Shown: piece after piece, positions 43,003 to 51,731 of the stretch | How positions within the stretch are numbered: the stretch's first letter is position 1 | Layout: every line of letters begins with the position of its first letter | Assembly (NCBI RefSeq): GCF_014648175.1 | Contig: NZ_BMQP01000009.1 | Coordinates: 62,001 to 126,000, forward strand | Direction: 5' to 3' | DNA: 64,000 nucleotides | Origin: Planobispora rosea | GTDB taxonomy: Bacteria > Actinomycetota > Actinomycetes > Streptosporangiales > Streptosporangiaceae | The notes under the pieces: model-generated | The model's database searches: none | What the model was told of the DNA's origin: nothing | The model's input: only the letters and a program-made list of their open reading frames with translations | Translations under genes and position numbers: made by a program

Positions 43003-43365
43003 ATGATCACTCACATCGGCGTCGCCGTCATGTACGTGGCCGATCAGCGGCGGTCGGTGGATTTCTACGTCGACAAGCTCGGCTTCACCAAGACCGTCGA
43101 CGCCGAGATGGGACCGGGCGCGCGCTGGGTGGAGGTCAAGCCGCCGAACGGGCAGACCTCGATCACTCTGCACAGCGCGGAGGCGTTCGGTAAGAAGCCG
43201 GGTGAGGGCGCCTATCTCACCTTCGCCTGCGATGACATCGATGAGACGGTGCGCCGGTTGCGCGAGGCCGGCGTCCAGGTGACCGACCCGGTGGAGGAGC
43301 CCTGGGGCACCTATGTCAAGGCCACCGACCCGGACGGCCATGAGGTCATGATCTCCAAGAAGTGA
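43003..43365 (+). CDS. Glyoxalase/VOC-superfamily protein
   Basis: A 120-residue single-domain vicinal-oxygen-chelate protein: ITHIGVAVMYVADQRRSVDFYVDKLGF, metal-site-like ITLH and the late DPDGHEVMI with Glu. Members include glyoxalase I, epoxide-resistance proteins and dioxygenases. AAAAGG precedes the ATG at 43003; another ATG two codons upstream is in frame. Substrate unknown. Confidence 0.85.
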   Translation: MITHIGVAVMYVADQRRSVDFYVDKLGFTKTVDAEMGPGARWVEVKPPNGQTSITLHSAEAFGKKPGEGAYLTFACDDIDETVRRLREAGVQVTDPVEEPWGTYVKATDPDGHEVMISKK

Positions 43366-43459
43366 CGGGCGCGAGGGAAGCGGTCTCGCGCGGCGGGGCC
43401 GCCGGATGCCGATTTCCGACCGGGGTGACCGTGGCCTGCGACCCGCAGGCCCGGGTGCG

Positions 43460-43780
43460 TCACAGGTAGAGGCCGGTGCCGTTGTCGGTCTGCGGGGTGG
43501 CGATGGCGTGCAGGTCGCGCTCGCGCATGACGAGGTAGGTCTGGCCGTGGACCTCGACCTCGTACTGGTCCTCGGGGTTGAACAGGACCTTGTCCCCGAC
43601 CTTCACGGCGCGGGCGTTGGCGCCGGCGCCGCAGACCTCGCCCCAGACGAGCCGGTTGGCCATCTTCACGGTCGCCGGGATCACGATGCCCGCGGTGCTG
43701 CGCCGCTCCTCGGTGTCCTGCTCGACCTTGACCATGACGCGGTCGTGGAGCATCTGGATCTCGAACTTCGGGTCAGCCAC
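43460..43780 (-). CDS. GroES-like co-chaperonin without adjacent groEL
   Basis: A 106-residue protein with the Cpn10 fold: IQMLHDRVMVKVEQDTEE, a mobile-loop equivalent RRSTAGIVIP (as in GroES SAGGIVLP) and a conserved KVGDKVLFNPEDQYEVEV strand. It lacks an adjacent chaperonin 60 gene and its roof loop and C-terminus differ from ordinary GroES, so it is probably a specialised paralogue. GTG at 43780 is assumed; no ribosome-binding site is evident. Confidence 0.75.
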   Translation of the reverse strand: MADPKFEIQMLHDRVMVKVEQDTEERRSTAGIVIPATVKMANRLVWGEVCGAGANARAVKVGDKVLFNPEDQYEVEVHGQTYLVMRERDLHAIATPQTDNGTGLYL

Positions 43781-43837
43781 GACAAGAAGTTTATGGGACG
43801 GGCGGCACCTGTCGGCTGACCCGGTCCCCGGCTCATA

Positions 43838-43888
43838 GGGAAACGCTCCCACGGGGATGCTCGGAAACCTGGTACAGAGAGCGCTCTC
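43838..43888. promoter_or_regulatory. Two LacI-type operator-like sequences
   Basis: GAGAGCGCTCTC (43877-43888) is a perfect palindrome 16 bp before the DUF1349 start. GGGAAACGCTCCCA (43838-43851) is a related, imperfect site about 40 bp upstream. Both resemble the GGGAGCGCTCCC sites of LacI-family sugar regulators in actinomycetes. Confidence 0.55.
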
Positions 43889-43904
43889 CTGGAATGATCA
43901 CCGT

Positions 43905-44486
43905 ATGGCATTCGAGGAGAACCACTGGATCGACGAGCCCGCCACGTGGTCGGCGGCGGACGGCGAACTGCGATTCGTCTGCGAGGCGGCCACCGACCTG
44001 TGGCGGACCACCCACTACGGCTACGTCCGGGACCGCGCCCCCATGTTCGGCCGGGAGGTGGCGGGCGACGTCCGGCTGACGGTGACCTTCGGCGGCGACT
44101 ACAGCGCGCAGTACGACCAGGCGGGCGCGGTCCTCCGTGCCGACGAGGAGAACTGGATCAAGGCCGGGACCGAGTTCGTCGACGGAGGGCTCCAGCTCAG
44201 CGTGGTGGTCACCCGGGGAGCCTCCGACTGGTCGGTGACCGCCCTGCCGGTCCCGGCGGAACTGGTCACGATCGAGCTCACCCGCTCCGGTGACGCCGTG
44301 GTCGTCCGGTACGGCCTCGACGGCGCGGAGCCCGTGACGATGCTCCGCCTGGCCTACTTCCCGCCGGGGGTGCCCGCGTTCGCCGGCGCGATGGCCGCCG
44401 CCCCCGACGGCAAGGGTTTCGAGGCGCGCTTCACCCGCATCGACATCGAGGAGGGTGACCTCGCCCCGGACGGACCGGGCCTCTGA
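43905..44486 (+). CDS. DUF1349 (concanavalin-like fold) protein
   Basis: A 193-residue beta-rich protein with the DUF1349 pattern: ELRFVCEAATDLWRTTHYGYVRDRAPMF, GDYSAQYDQAGAVLRADEENWIKAGTEF and the C-terminal RLAYFPPGVPAFAGAMAAAPDGKGFEARF. The fold resembles lectin/laminarinase-type sandwiches, which suggests carbohydrate binding or catalysis; no secretion signal is present. LacI-type sites upstream support sugar-linked control. Confidence 0.87.
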   Translation: MAFEENHWIDEPATWSAADGELRFVCEAATDLWRTTHYGYVRDRAPMFGREVAGDVRLTVTFGGDYSAQYDQAGAVLRADEENWIKAGTEFVDGGLQLSVVVTRGASDWSVTALPVPAELVTIELTRSGDAVVVRYGLDGAEPVTMLRLAYFPPGVPAFAGAMAAAPDGKGFEARFTRIDIEEGDLAPDGPGL

Positions 44487-44655
44487 CCGGCCGCCGGAGG
44501 CGGTGCGACTCTGAACGGCTCCGAACGATTCCGCACGGATCCGGCGATTCCCCGGACCTCGGGGATCTCCGGGTGCCGCCGCCGCTTTCCCCGCACGTCA
44601 CCGGCTCTTTCCCGGGAGTTCCGGATGCCGGGGCGGGGAAGTAGGGTGATCCGGC

Positions 44656-46266
44656 ATGACGGACCTCTCTCCTGACCTGGTCGCCGACTTCACCGACTGG
44701 TACCTGGGCGCCAACCCCATCTACGCCTCTCTCGCGGGCGCGCAGGGCTACGACCGCACTCTCGGCGACTTCACCGAGGCGGGCATCCTCGCCCGCGAAA
44801 GCGAGTCGCGGCGCTGGCTGGAGAGGCTCGAAGCGGCCGAGGTGGACGGGTTCGAGAACGAGGTCGACCGCGAACTGATCGTGTCCACCCTGCGGGGCTC
44901 GCTCGCCTACGAGTCCTGGCCCTCCTGGCGGCGTGATCCGTCCGTCTACGTGGGACCGGTCTTCTCCTCCTTCTTCGGCCCCTTCCTGAACCGGCTGGCG
45001 GACGAGGCCGACCTGGTCGACGCCGCCGTCGCGCGGCTGGCGGAGGTGCCGGGCGTGCTGGCCGCCTGCCGGGCCAATCTGGACCCGGAGCTGGCGGCCG
45101 CGCTGCTGGTCGAGCGGGCGCTCGGGCAGGCACGGACCGGCCGGCGCTTCCTCACCGAGACCGTCCCCGGCCTGGTCGCCGACGAACGGCTGCGCACCCG
45201 GCTGGCGGAGGCGGCCGAGCCCGCGGCGGCGGCCTTCGACGAGTTGGTGGAGTTCCTCGCCGGCTTCCAGGCCGTCGGCACCTGGCGGATGGGAGAGGAG
45301 CTCTACTCCACCCTGCTGCGCGAGCGGGAGGTGCTCGGCTACGGGGCGAACGAGCTGCGCGAGTACGGCCAGGCGGCCTACGACGAGCTCGACGCCGAGA
45401 TGCGCGAGGTCGCCCGGCGGCTGCCCGGCGGCTCGGACGACTGGCACGCGGCCCTCGCGGCGCTCCAGGACGACCACGCGCCGACGCTGGAGGACATGCG
45501 CGCCGAGTACGAGGCGGAGACCGAGCGGGCCAGGGCGTTCGTCCGCGAACGCGGCCTGGTGACCTTCGCCGAGGGCGAGGAGTGCCGGGTGGTGCCGTCA
45601 CCGGAGTTCCAGCGGCCGATCCTGTCCGTCGCCTCCTACCTGTCGCCGCCGCCGCTGTCGACCTCCCGCGTCGGGCACTTCTTCGTGCCGTTCACCCCCG
45701 ACTCCTTCACCGAGGAGCAGGTCCGTCAGCGGCTGCGCACCAACTCCCGCGCCCAGATGCCCTCGATCGCGGTGCACGAGGCCTACCCGGGGCACCACTG
45801 GCACCTGTCGTGGGTGGCCGACAGCCCGCGCCGGGCGCGCAAGCTCTTCCGCACGCCGTACTTCACCGAGGGCTGGGCCCTGTACGTGGAGAAGGTCATG
45901 CGGGAGGAGGGCTACTTCGCCACCCCCGCGCAGGAGCTCGCGCACCTGGAGTTCCGCATCTTCCGGGCGGCCCGCATCATCGTGGACACCTCGCTGCACT
46001 GCGGTGACATGAGCGTCGAGGAGGCCGAGCACTTCATGACCACCAAGTCCTCGCTCACGCCGGGAACCGCCAAGGGCGAGGTCAACCGCTACTGCGCCTG
46101 GCCCACCCAGGCGCCGTCCTACCTGACCGGAGCCCTGGAGATCGACCGGATCCGGGCCGACTACATGGCGGCCGGCCGCGGTGACCTGCGCGCCTTCCAC
46201 GACACCCTGGCGGGCTCGGGCGGCCTGCCGCTGGGCCTGGCCCGGCGGGTGGCGCTGGAGGGGTGA
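44656..46266 (+). CDS. DUF885-family zinc peptidase-like protein
   Basis: A 536-residue protein with the DUF885 metal motif HEAYPGHHW near residue 375 and a downstream Glu in TEGWALYVEKVM. This layout resembles M3/gluzincin-like peptidases. Helical N-terminal half, no signal peptide. Family members are thought to be cytoplasmic peptidases, but substrates are not known. Nothing nearby suggests a pathway. Confidence 0.86.
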   Translation: MTDLSPDLVADFTDWYLGANPIYASLAGAQGYDRTLGDFTEAGILARESESRRWLERLEAAEVDGFENEVDRELIVSTLRGSLAYESWPSWRRDPSVYVGPVFSSFFGPFLNRLADEADLVDAAVARLAEVPGVLAACRANLDPELAAALLVERALGQARTGRRFLTETVPGLVADERLRTRLAEAAEPAAAAFDELVEFLAGFQAVGTWRMGEELYSTLLREREVLGYGANELREYGQAAYDELDAEMREVARRLPGGSDDWHAALAALQDDHAPTLEDMRAEYEAETERARAFVRERGLVTFAEGEECRVVPSPEFQRPILSVASYLSPPPLSTSRVGHFFVPFTPDSFTEEQVRQRLRTNSRAQMPSIAVHEAYPGHHWHLSWVADSPRRARKLFRTPYFTEGWALYVEKVMREEGYFATPAQELAHLEFRIFRAARIIVDTSLHCGDMSVEEAEHFMTTKSSLTPGTAKGEVNRYCAWPTQAPSYLTGALEIDRIRADYMAAGRGDLRAFHDTLAGSGGLPLGLARRVALEG

Positions 46267-46390
46267 CGGGAACCCGGCGTCCGCGCGGACCCGCCGGTCG
46301 GCCCGCCCGGGCCGCGCTGCGGGACGGACGACGAGGAGACCGACCGCGGCAGCGGGCGGAAGCGCCGATCACATCCCGAAGTGTGCCGAC

Positions 46391-46415
46391 GACCAGGACC
46401 GTACCTGTCCTGGTC
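46391..46415. promoter_or_regulatory. 9-bp inverted repeat upstream of a VOC gene
   Basis: GACCAGGAC (46391-46399) and GTCCTGGTC (46407-46415) are perfect arms around a 7-bp spacer, ending 18 bp before the start codon. Placement fits an operator over the start site. Confidence 0.5.
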
Positions 46416-46433
46416 CCGTCATAGCGTCCTCCC

Positions 46434-46820
46434 ATGAGCACTCAACCCCCGTCCGCACCCGCGATCCGCTTGCTGTCCATCGACTTCGACTGCCCGGACC
46501 CCGTCGAACTGGCCCGCTTCTACGGCGACGCGCTCGGCCTGCCCACCGTCTACTCCAGCGACGACTTCGTCCTGCTCGGCCGGGAGGGATCACCCGGGCT
46601 GGGCTTCATCCGGGTGGCCGACTACCGGCCCCCGACCTGGCCGGACCCCTCCCAGGGCAAGCAGGCCCACATGGAACTGGGCGTCGACGACCTGGAGGCC
46701 GCCCAGGCGCGGATGCTGGCCCTGGGCGCCACCGAGCCCCCGGTCCAGCCCCACCCCGACCATCGGAGGGTCCTGCTGGATCCCGCGGGCCACCCGTTCT
46801 GCATCTCCACGCAGGACTGA
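46434..46820 (+). CDS. VOC-family (glyoxalase-like) protein
   Basis: A 128-residue vicinal-oxygen-chelate protein: LSIDFDCPDPVELARFYGDALGLP, then KQAHMELGVDDLEAAQARMLALGA and the end VLLDPAGHPFCIS. It resembles the Glyoxalase_6 group, which has no assigned enzyme. Its promoter holds a dyad ending 18 bp upstream, so expression is probably regulated, perhaps in response to a toxic aldehyde or antibiotic. Confidence 0.85.
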   Translation: MSTQPPSAPAIRLLSIDFDCPDPVELARFYGDALGLPTVYSSDDFVLLGREGSPGLGFIRVADYRPPTWPDPSQGKQAHMELGVDDLEAAQARMLALGATEPPVQPHPDHRRVLLDPAGHPFCISTQD

Positions 46821-47040
46821 GCGCCACCGGCCGGCCGCGGCCCCGCGCGGGACGACGAGCTCGCCGCCGACGGATCGATCAGGAATCAAGAAGCGCGCAT
46901 CCGTCGGCTGCGCCTAGCGTCGCCTGCATGAACGTCACCATCCATGCAGGCCTCCCGCCGCACGACCGCGCCTTCCGCGATCCCGCCCGCCCGCCGTCAG
47001 TAAAAGATCACGAGAATCCGGCGCAGGGAGCGCGACGTCA

Positions 47041-47523
47041 GTGAGCACCGCATCGAAGGGCAGTGAGAACGACGAGCAGCCCACGTCCTCCGGGCAGGGT
47101 CTGTCGGAGCTGGAGCGTGCCGCCGTCAAGGAGCGCGCCGCGGAGCTGAAGACCGACGCCCGCCGCGGCCGGGGCGCCGGCAGGGCGGCAGCCGACGAGC
47201 GGGACGTGCTGGCGAAAATCGCCGAGATGGCGCCGGCGGACCGTGCACTGGCCGAGCGGATCCACGCCATCGTCACCGCCGCCGCTCCGCAGCTGAGACC
47301 GAAGCTGTGGTACGGCCAGCCCGCCTACGCCAGGGCCGGAAAGGTGGTGTGCTTCTTCCGCAGCGGGCAGGCGGACAAGGAGCCGTACTCGACCTTCGGC
47401 TTCACCTCCGAGGCGAACCTGGCCGACGACGGCGGCCTGTGGCCCACTTCCTTCGCCGTGACCACGCTGAGCGACGAGACCGAAAAGACGATCATCGCCC
47501 TCGTCGCGAAGGCGGTGAGCTGA
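47041..47523 (+). CDS. DUF1801 domain protein
   Basis: A 160-residue protein with a charged N-terminal helix rich in Lys/Glu/Arg (about 20-55) and a DUF1801/YdhG-like fold (about 55-155: DRALAERIHAIVTAAAPQLRPKLWYGQPAYARAGKVVCFFRSG). Relatives have been called iron chaperone-like, without firm evidence. GTG at 47041 follows GGGAG. The 220 bp upstream hold the dyad CCTGCATG/CATGCAGG (46923-46950) but no convincing gene. Confidence 0.82.
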   Translation: MSTASKGSENDEQPTSSGQGLSELERAAVKERAAELKTDARRGRGAGRAAADERDVLAKIAEMAPADRALAERIHAIVTAAAPQLRPKLWYGQPAYARAGKVVCFFRSGQADKEPYSTFGFTSEANLADDGGLWPTSFAVTTLSDETEKTIIALVAKAVS

Positions 47524-47611
47524 CATCACGCCGGCCGGCGCCGGTCTCGATGGCGGTCCTGAGTTCGTCGCGGCTGATCGGCGTGGTCACCCTGGTCTCC
47601 GGAGATGAAGT

Positions 47612-47623
47612 GGACTATAGTCC
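47612..47623. promoter_or_regulatory. Operator overlapping the -10 of a TetR gene
   Basis: GGACTATAGTCC is a perfect 12-bp palindrome. It contains the -10-like TATAGT (47616-47621), 8 bp before the GTG start, which suggests a leaderless message repressed by its own product. Confidence 0.65.
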
Positions 47624-47629
47624 GTTTAT

Positions 47630-48265
47630 GTGAGTGATCTGGAGATCGGCGGACCGCGCTCCGTTCCGTCGGGTGAGTCGTTGCGGACGCTGGTGGGCGA
47701 GCCGCCCGTGGAACGGGCCGACGCCGCGCGCAACCGGGCCAAGGTGCTGGCCGCGGCGGCCAGGCTCTTCCGGGAGAGGGGTGTGGACGACGTCTCGATG
47801 GACGCCGTCGCCGCCGCGGCGGGAGTGGGCAAGGGCACGCTGTTCCGCCGTTTCGGCGACAAGTCGGGACTGGCTGCGGCCCTCCTCGATGAACGGGAGC
47901 GCGAACTGCAGGGGGCGATCCTGTCCGGGCCGCCTCCGCTCGGTCCCGGAGCGCCCGCCGGTGAGCGGCTGACGGCGTTCGTGGACGCCTATCTCGACTA
48001 CCTGTTCGGCCATCTCGACCTGCTCAGGATGTCGGAGACCTCCAGCCCCGGCGCCCGCTACCGGATCGGCGCCTACCGGTTCTGGCGCCTCCACGTGGCG
48101 ATCCTGCTGGCCGAGGCCCGTCCGGGGTGCGACGCCGACCCGCTTGCGCACGCGTTGCTCGCCCCGCTGGCCGCCGACCACATGACGGCCCTGGCCGCCG
48201 GGTACGGCGAGGCCCGGGCGCGGGAGGCGGTGCGCGCGCTCGTGCTGGGCCACGGTCGAGGCTGA
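47630..48265 (+). CDS. TetR-family transcriptional regulator
   Basis: A 211-residue regulator with a helix-turn-helix at about 33-80 (VLAAAARLFRERGVDDVSMDAVAAAAGVGKGTLFRRFGDKSGL) and a C-terminal ligand domain. Residues 1-30 are an unstructured extension. The promoter palindrome lies 6 bp before the GTG, implying autoregulation. The next gene downstream on the strand, an acylase, is 105 bp away and has its own dyad; the physiological target is unclear. Confidence 0.87.
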   Translation: MSDLEIGGPRSVPSGESLRTLVGEPPVERADAARNRAKVLAAAARLFRERGVDDVSMDAVAAAAGVGKGTLFRRFGDKSGLAAALLDERERELQGAILSGPPPLGPGAPAGERLTAFVDAYLDYLFGHLDLLRMSETSSPGARYRIGAYRFWRLHVAILLAEARPGCDADPLAHALLAPLAADHMTALAAGYGEARAREAVRALVLGHGRG

Positions 48266-48290
48266 GGCCGAGGTCGAGGTCGAGGCCGAA
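48255..48290. repeat. Hexamer tandem repeat, six units
   Basis: Six degenerate copies of GTCGAG/GCCGAG run from the last codons of the TetR gene (stop at 48263-48265) into the intergenic region. In the coding frame only the end is affected. Confidence 0.7.
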
Positions 48291-48316
48291 AAGCTACCTC
48301 CGGGTAACCGAAGTCA

Positions 48317-48352
48317 CACAAGAAGGTTCCACACTGGATAACTGTTCTTGTG
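48317..48352. promoter_or_regulatory. Inverted repeat in the acylase leader
   Basis: CACAAGAA (48317-48324) and TTCTTGTG (48345-48352) are perfect 8-bp arms around 20 bp that include the -10-like GATAAC. The right arm ends 18 bp before the acylase start. It could be an operator or an RNA hairpin. Confidence 0.4.
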
Positions 48353-48370
48353 AGATGAAAGGCCCATCCT

Positions 48371-50911
48371 GTGCGGATTGCTCCATTTGCCGGTTTTTCG
48401 CGACCGATCCGGTGGCTCGCCCGGATCCTCACCGTCCTCCTCGTCCTGGCCGTGGCCCTGGCCGGGACCGTGACCTGGACGGTCCGCCGGTCGTTCCCGC
48501 AGTTGTCCGGTGAGGTGAGGCTCCCCGGGCTGGCCGCCGCCGTCACCGTCCACCGCGACGCGCAGGGCATCCCGCACATCTACGCCGACACCCCGGCCGA
48601 CCTGCTCAAGGCCCAGGGATACGTGCACGCTCAGGACCGCTTCTGGGAGATGGACTTCCGCCGCAAGACCACCGCGGGCCGTCTGTCGGAGCTCTTCGGC
48701 GCCTCCACTCTCGACGTCGACAAGGTCGTGCGCACCCTCGGCTGGCGGCGCACCGCCGAGGCCGAGATCCCGCTGCTGCGGCCGGAGACCCGGCAGGCCC
48801 TGGAGGACTACGCGGCCGGGGTCAACGCCTGGATGACCCAGCACGACGGGTTCGCCGAGAAGAGCCTCGAATACGGCGTGCTCAAGCTGACCGCCCCCGG
48901 CTACGAGCCCGAGCCCTGGACCCCGGCCGACTCCCTGGCCTGGCTCAAGGCCATGGCCTGGGACCTGCGCTCCAACATGGAGGCCGAGATCGACCGGGCG
49001 CTGGTGGCCGCCAGACTCCCCGCCGAGCGGGCCGGGCAGCTCTACCCGGGCTACCCCTTCGACCGGCACCAGCCGATCGTGACCGGGACCGGGGGCGAGC
49101 CCGTCGGGGAGCCCAGGGGAGGCCGCCCGGCCGGTGCGGCGGACGCGCTGAGCGAGGTCCCAGCCCTGAGTGAGGCCTCCGCGCTGGTGGACGCCGCGCC
49201 CGCCCTCCTCGGGACCGCGGGGGGCGACTTCGCCGGGATCGGCTCCAACTCCTGGGTGGTGGGCGGCGCGCACACCGCCGGCGGCAAGCCGCTGCTGGCC
49301 AACGACCCGCACCTGGGGCCGAAGATGCCCTCGATCTGGTACCAGGCCGGGCTGCACTGCCGTACCAAGAGCGCGGCCTGCCCCTACGACGTGACCGGTT
49401 ACACCTTCGCGGGCCTGCCCGGCGTGGTGATCGGCCGCAACGACAAGATCGCCTGGGGTTTCACCAACCTCGGCCCCGACGTCAGCGACCTGTACCTGGA
49501 GCGCGTCAAGGGCGACACCGTCGAGGTCGCGGGCGAGTGGCAGCCGATGCGGGTGCGCACCGAGCAGATCAAGGTGGCCGGGGGTGAGCCGGTCGAGCTG
49601 AGGATCCGCAGCACCGGGCACGGACCGATCATCTCCGGCGTGCTCGGCGACGCACGCGAGGCCGTGCCCGGGGCCGCCGCGCGCCTGGGGGAGAAGACCG
49701 AGGGGCTGGAGGTGGCCCTGCGCTGGACCGCGCTCGACCCCGGCCGCACCGCCGACGCCATCCTGCTGATGAACCGCGCCGAGAACTTCGAGCAGTTCCG
49801 TGAGGGCGCGGCCTCCTTCGAGGCCCCGTCGCAGAACCTGATCTACGCCGACGTCGAGGGCAACATCGGCTACCAGGCCCCCGGCAGGATCCCGGTCAGG
49901 TCCGAGGGTGACGGCACCATGCCCGTGCCCGGCTGGGACGGCGAGCACGAGTGGACCGGCTTCGTCCCGTTCGAGAAGCTGCCGCACGTCTACAACCCGC
50001 CCGAGGGCTACATCGTCACCGCCAACAACGCGGTCATGCGGCCCACCGAGGAGCTGTTCCTGACCTCGGACTGGTCCCACGGCTACCGCTCCCAGCGGAT
50101 CGTGGAACGGGTGAAGGAGACGATCGCCAAGGGCAGGATGACCGTCGAGGCCATGGGCGAGATCCAGATGGACGACCACCACGGCCTGGCCCCGCTCCTC
50201 GTCCCGCACCTGCTCCGGGTCGGCGCCCCGAACGGCACGCTCAAGGGATGGGACTTCGGCCAGGGCCGCGAGTCGGCCGGGGCCGCCTACTTCAACGCCG
50301 TCTGGCTGAACCTGCTGGAGCGGGTCTTCGAGGACGAGCTGTCGGGCGCCGTCGCGCCCGGCGGCAACGACCGCTGGTACGAGGTGGTCCGTCTGCTGCT
50401 GGACGAGCCGGAGGACCCGTTCTGGGACGACGTCCGCACCGCGGGCACGACCGAGCGCCGCGACGACATGCTCAGGGCGGCGATGGCCGACGCCGACGCG
50501 GAACTGCGCGAGCGGCTGGGCGACGACCCGGCGGAGTGGGCCTGGGGCGACCTGCACACCCTGGACCTCACCCACGAGACCTTCGGCACCAGCGGCATCG
50601 CCCCGATCGAGTGGCTGTTCAACCGGGGCCCGCTGCGCACCGGCGGCGGCAAGGACACCGTCAACGCCACCGGCTGGGACGCCACGAAGGGCTACGAGGT
50701 CAACTGGGTGCCGTCGATGCGCATGGTCGTGGACCTGGCCGACCCGGACCGCTCGGAGTGGATCAACCTGACCGGCGCGTCCGGCCACGCCTTCCACGGC
50801 AACTACGACGACCAGGCCGAGCTCTGGGCGGACGGCCGCCTCACCCCGATGCTCTCCACCGAGCAGGCCGTACGGCAGGCCGCCGAGAACACCCTCACCC
50901 TCACCCCGTGA
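48371..50911 (+). CDS. Penicillin acylase-family (Ntn) hydrolase
   Basis: An 846-residue precursor that cleaves itself into alpha and beta chains; members hydrolyse beta-lactam side chains, N-acyl-homoserine lactones or lipopeptides. An N-terminal hydrophobic segment (about 12-36) serves as export signal or anchor. The alpha chain holds VHRDAQGIPHIYA and QDRFWEMDF. A proline/alanine-rich spacer (about 240-288) precedes the autocatalytic Ser (about 292 in GIGSNSWVVGG). The beta chain contains LLANDPHLG and AGLPGVVIGRNDKIAWGFTN. GTG at 48371 follows GAAAGG. Substrate unknown; quorum quenching is one option. Confidence 0.9.
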   Translation: MRIAPFAGFSRPIRWLARILTVLLVLAVALAGTVTWTVRRSFPQLSGEVRLPGLAAAVTVHRDAQGIPHIYADTPADLLKAQGYVHAQDRFWEMDFRRKTTAGRLSELFGASTLDVDKVVRTLGWRRTAEAEIPLLRPETRQALEDYAAGVNAWMTQHDGFAEKSLEYGVLKLTAPGYEPEPWTPADSLAWLKAMAWDLRSNMEAEIDRALVAARLPAERAGQLYPGYPFDRHQPIVTGTGGEPVGEPRGGRPAGAADALSEVPALSEASALVDAAPALLGTAGGDFAGIGSNSWVVGGAHTAGGKPLLANDPHLGPKMPSIWYQAGLHCRTKSAACPYDVTGYTFAGLPGVVIGRNDKIAWGFTNLGPDVSDLYLERVKGDTVEVAGEWQPMRVRTEQIKVAGGEPVELRIRSTGHGPIISGVLGDAREAVPGAAARLGEKTEGLEVALRWTALDPGRTADAILLMNRAENFEQFREGAASFEAPSQNLIYADVEGNIGYQAPGRIPVRSEGDGTMPVPGWDGEHEWTGFVPFEKLPHVYNPPEGYIVTANNAVMRPTEELFLTSDWSHGYRSQRIVERVKETIAKGRMTVEAMGEIQMDDHHGLAPLLVPHLLRVGAPNGTLKGWDFGQGRESAGAAYFNAVWLNLLERVFEDELSGAVAPGGNDRWYEVVRLLLDEPEDPFWDDVRTAGTTERRDDMLRAAMADADAELRERLGDDPAEWAWGDLHTLDLTHETFGTSGIAPIEWLFNRGPLRTGGGKDTVNATGWDATKGYEVNWVPSMRMVVDLADPDRSEWINLTGASGHAFHGNYDDQAELWADGRLTPMLSTEQAVRQAAENTLTLTP

Positions 50912-50933
50912 CGGCGGAGCCGGGGCCCCGCCG
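50912..50933. terminator. Convergent GC-rich hairpin
   Basis: CGGCGG (50912-50917) and CCGCCG (50928-50933) flank a GC loop between the convergent acylase and ABC ATPase genes, whose stops are about 25 bp apart. Short stem; likely but not certain. Confidence 0.4.
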
Positions 50934-50936
50934 CTG

Positions 50937-51731
50937 TCAGGCCGGGGCGCGGGTGCGGCGGCGGGCCTCGGGGACGATCATCGGGGTGCCGCTCTGCGGG
51001 TCCTCGACGATCTCGCAGCGCAGGTCGAAGACCTCCTGCACCAGCTCGGCTGTGACGATCTCCGTCGGGTCGCCCTCGGCCACGATCCGGCCGTCGCGCA
51101 TCACGATCAGGTGGGTGGCGTAACGGCAGGCCTGGTTGAGGTCGTGCAGCACCGCCACCAGCGTCCGCCCCTGCTCGTGCAGGTCGGCGCAGAGGTCGAG
51201 GACCTCGATCTGGTGGGCGATGTCGAGGAAGGTCGTCGGCTCGTCCAGCAGCAGGATCGGGGTCTCCTGGGCCAGCGCCATGGCCAGCCAGACGCGCTGC
51301 CGCTGGCCGCCGGAGAGCTCGTCCACGCAGCGGTCGGCCAGGTCGGTGACTCCGGTCGACTCCATGGCGGTGGCCACCGCGACCTCGTCCTGCTTCGACC
51401 ACTGACGCATCAGCCGCTGGTGCGGGTAGCGGCCCCGGCTGACCAGGTCGGCGACGGTGATGCCGTCGGGCACGATCGAGCTCTGCGGGAGCAGGCCGAG
51501 GCGGCGCGCGACCTCCTTGGACGGCAGCGAGGTGATCACGGAGCCGTCGAGGTGGACCGCTCCGGCGCGGGGCTTGAGCATGCGGGCCAGCGCGCGCAGC
51601 GTCGTGGACTTGCCGCACGCGTTCGGCCCGATGATCACGGTGAAGGAGCCGTCCGGGATCGTCACGTCCAGCCCGGTCGCGACCACGCGCTGGTCGTAGG
51701 AGAGCGTCAGGCCGCTGCCGTACAGTCTCAA
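50937..51731 (-). CDS. Iron-siderophore ABC transporter ATP-binding protein (FepC/FecE type)
   Basis: Energises siderophore uptake. The 264-residue ATPase has Walker A GPNACGKST (Ala in place of the usual Gly), Q-loop LPQSSIVPDG, signature LSGGQRQRVW, Walker B ILLLDEPTTFLD and switch VLHDLNQA. A TTG start at 51731 overlaps the permease stop (TTGA) and follows GGAAGG; no ATG or GTG nearby fits. It is the last gene of the three-gene minus-strand transporter operon. Confidence 0.9.
   Translation of the reverse strand: MRLYGSGLTLSYDQRVVATGLDVTIPDGSFTVIIGPNACGKSTTLRALARMLKPRAGAVHLDGSVITSLPSKEVARRLGLLPQSSIVPDGITVADLVSRGRYPHQRLMRQWSKQDEVAVATAMESTGVTDLADRCVDELSGGQRQRVWLAMALAQETPILLLDEPTTFLDIAHQIEVLDLCADLHEQGRTLVAVLHDLNQACRYATHLIVMRDGRIVAEGDPTEIVTAELVQEVFDLRCEIVEDPQSGTPMIVPEARRRTRAPA

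Noticed and set aside
46928..47044. 38-codon frame upstream of the DUF1801 gene, overlapping its GTG
   Set aside because: No ribosome-binding site, no known domain, and the ATG falls in an inverted repeat that looks regulatory. A coupled leader peptide cannot be excluded.
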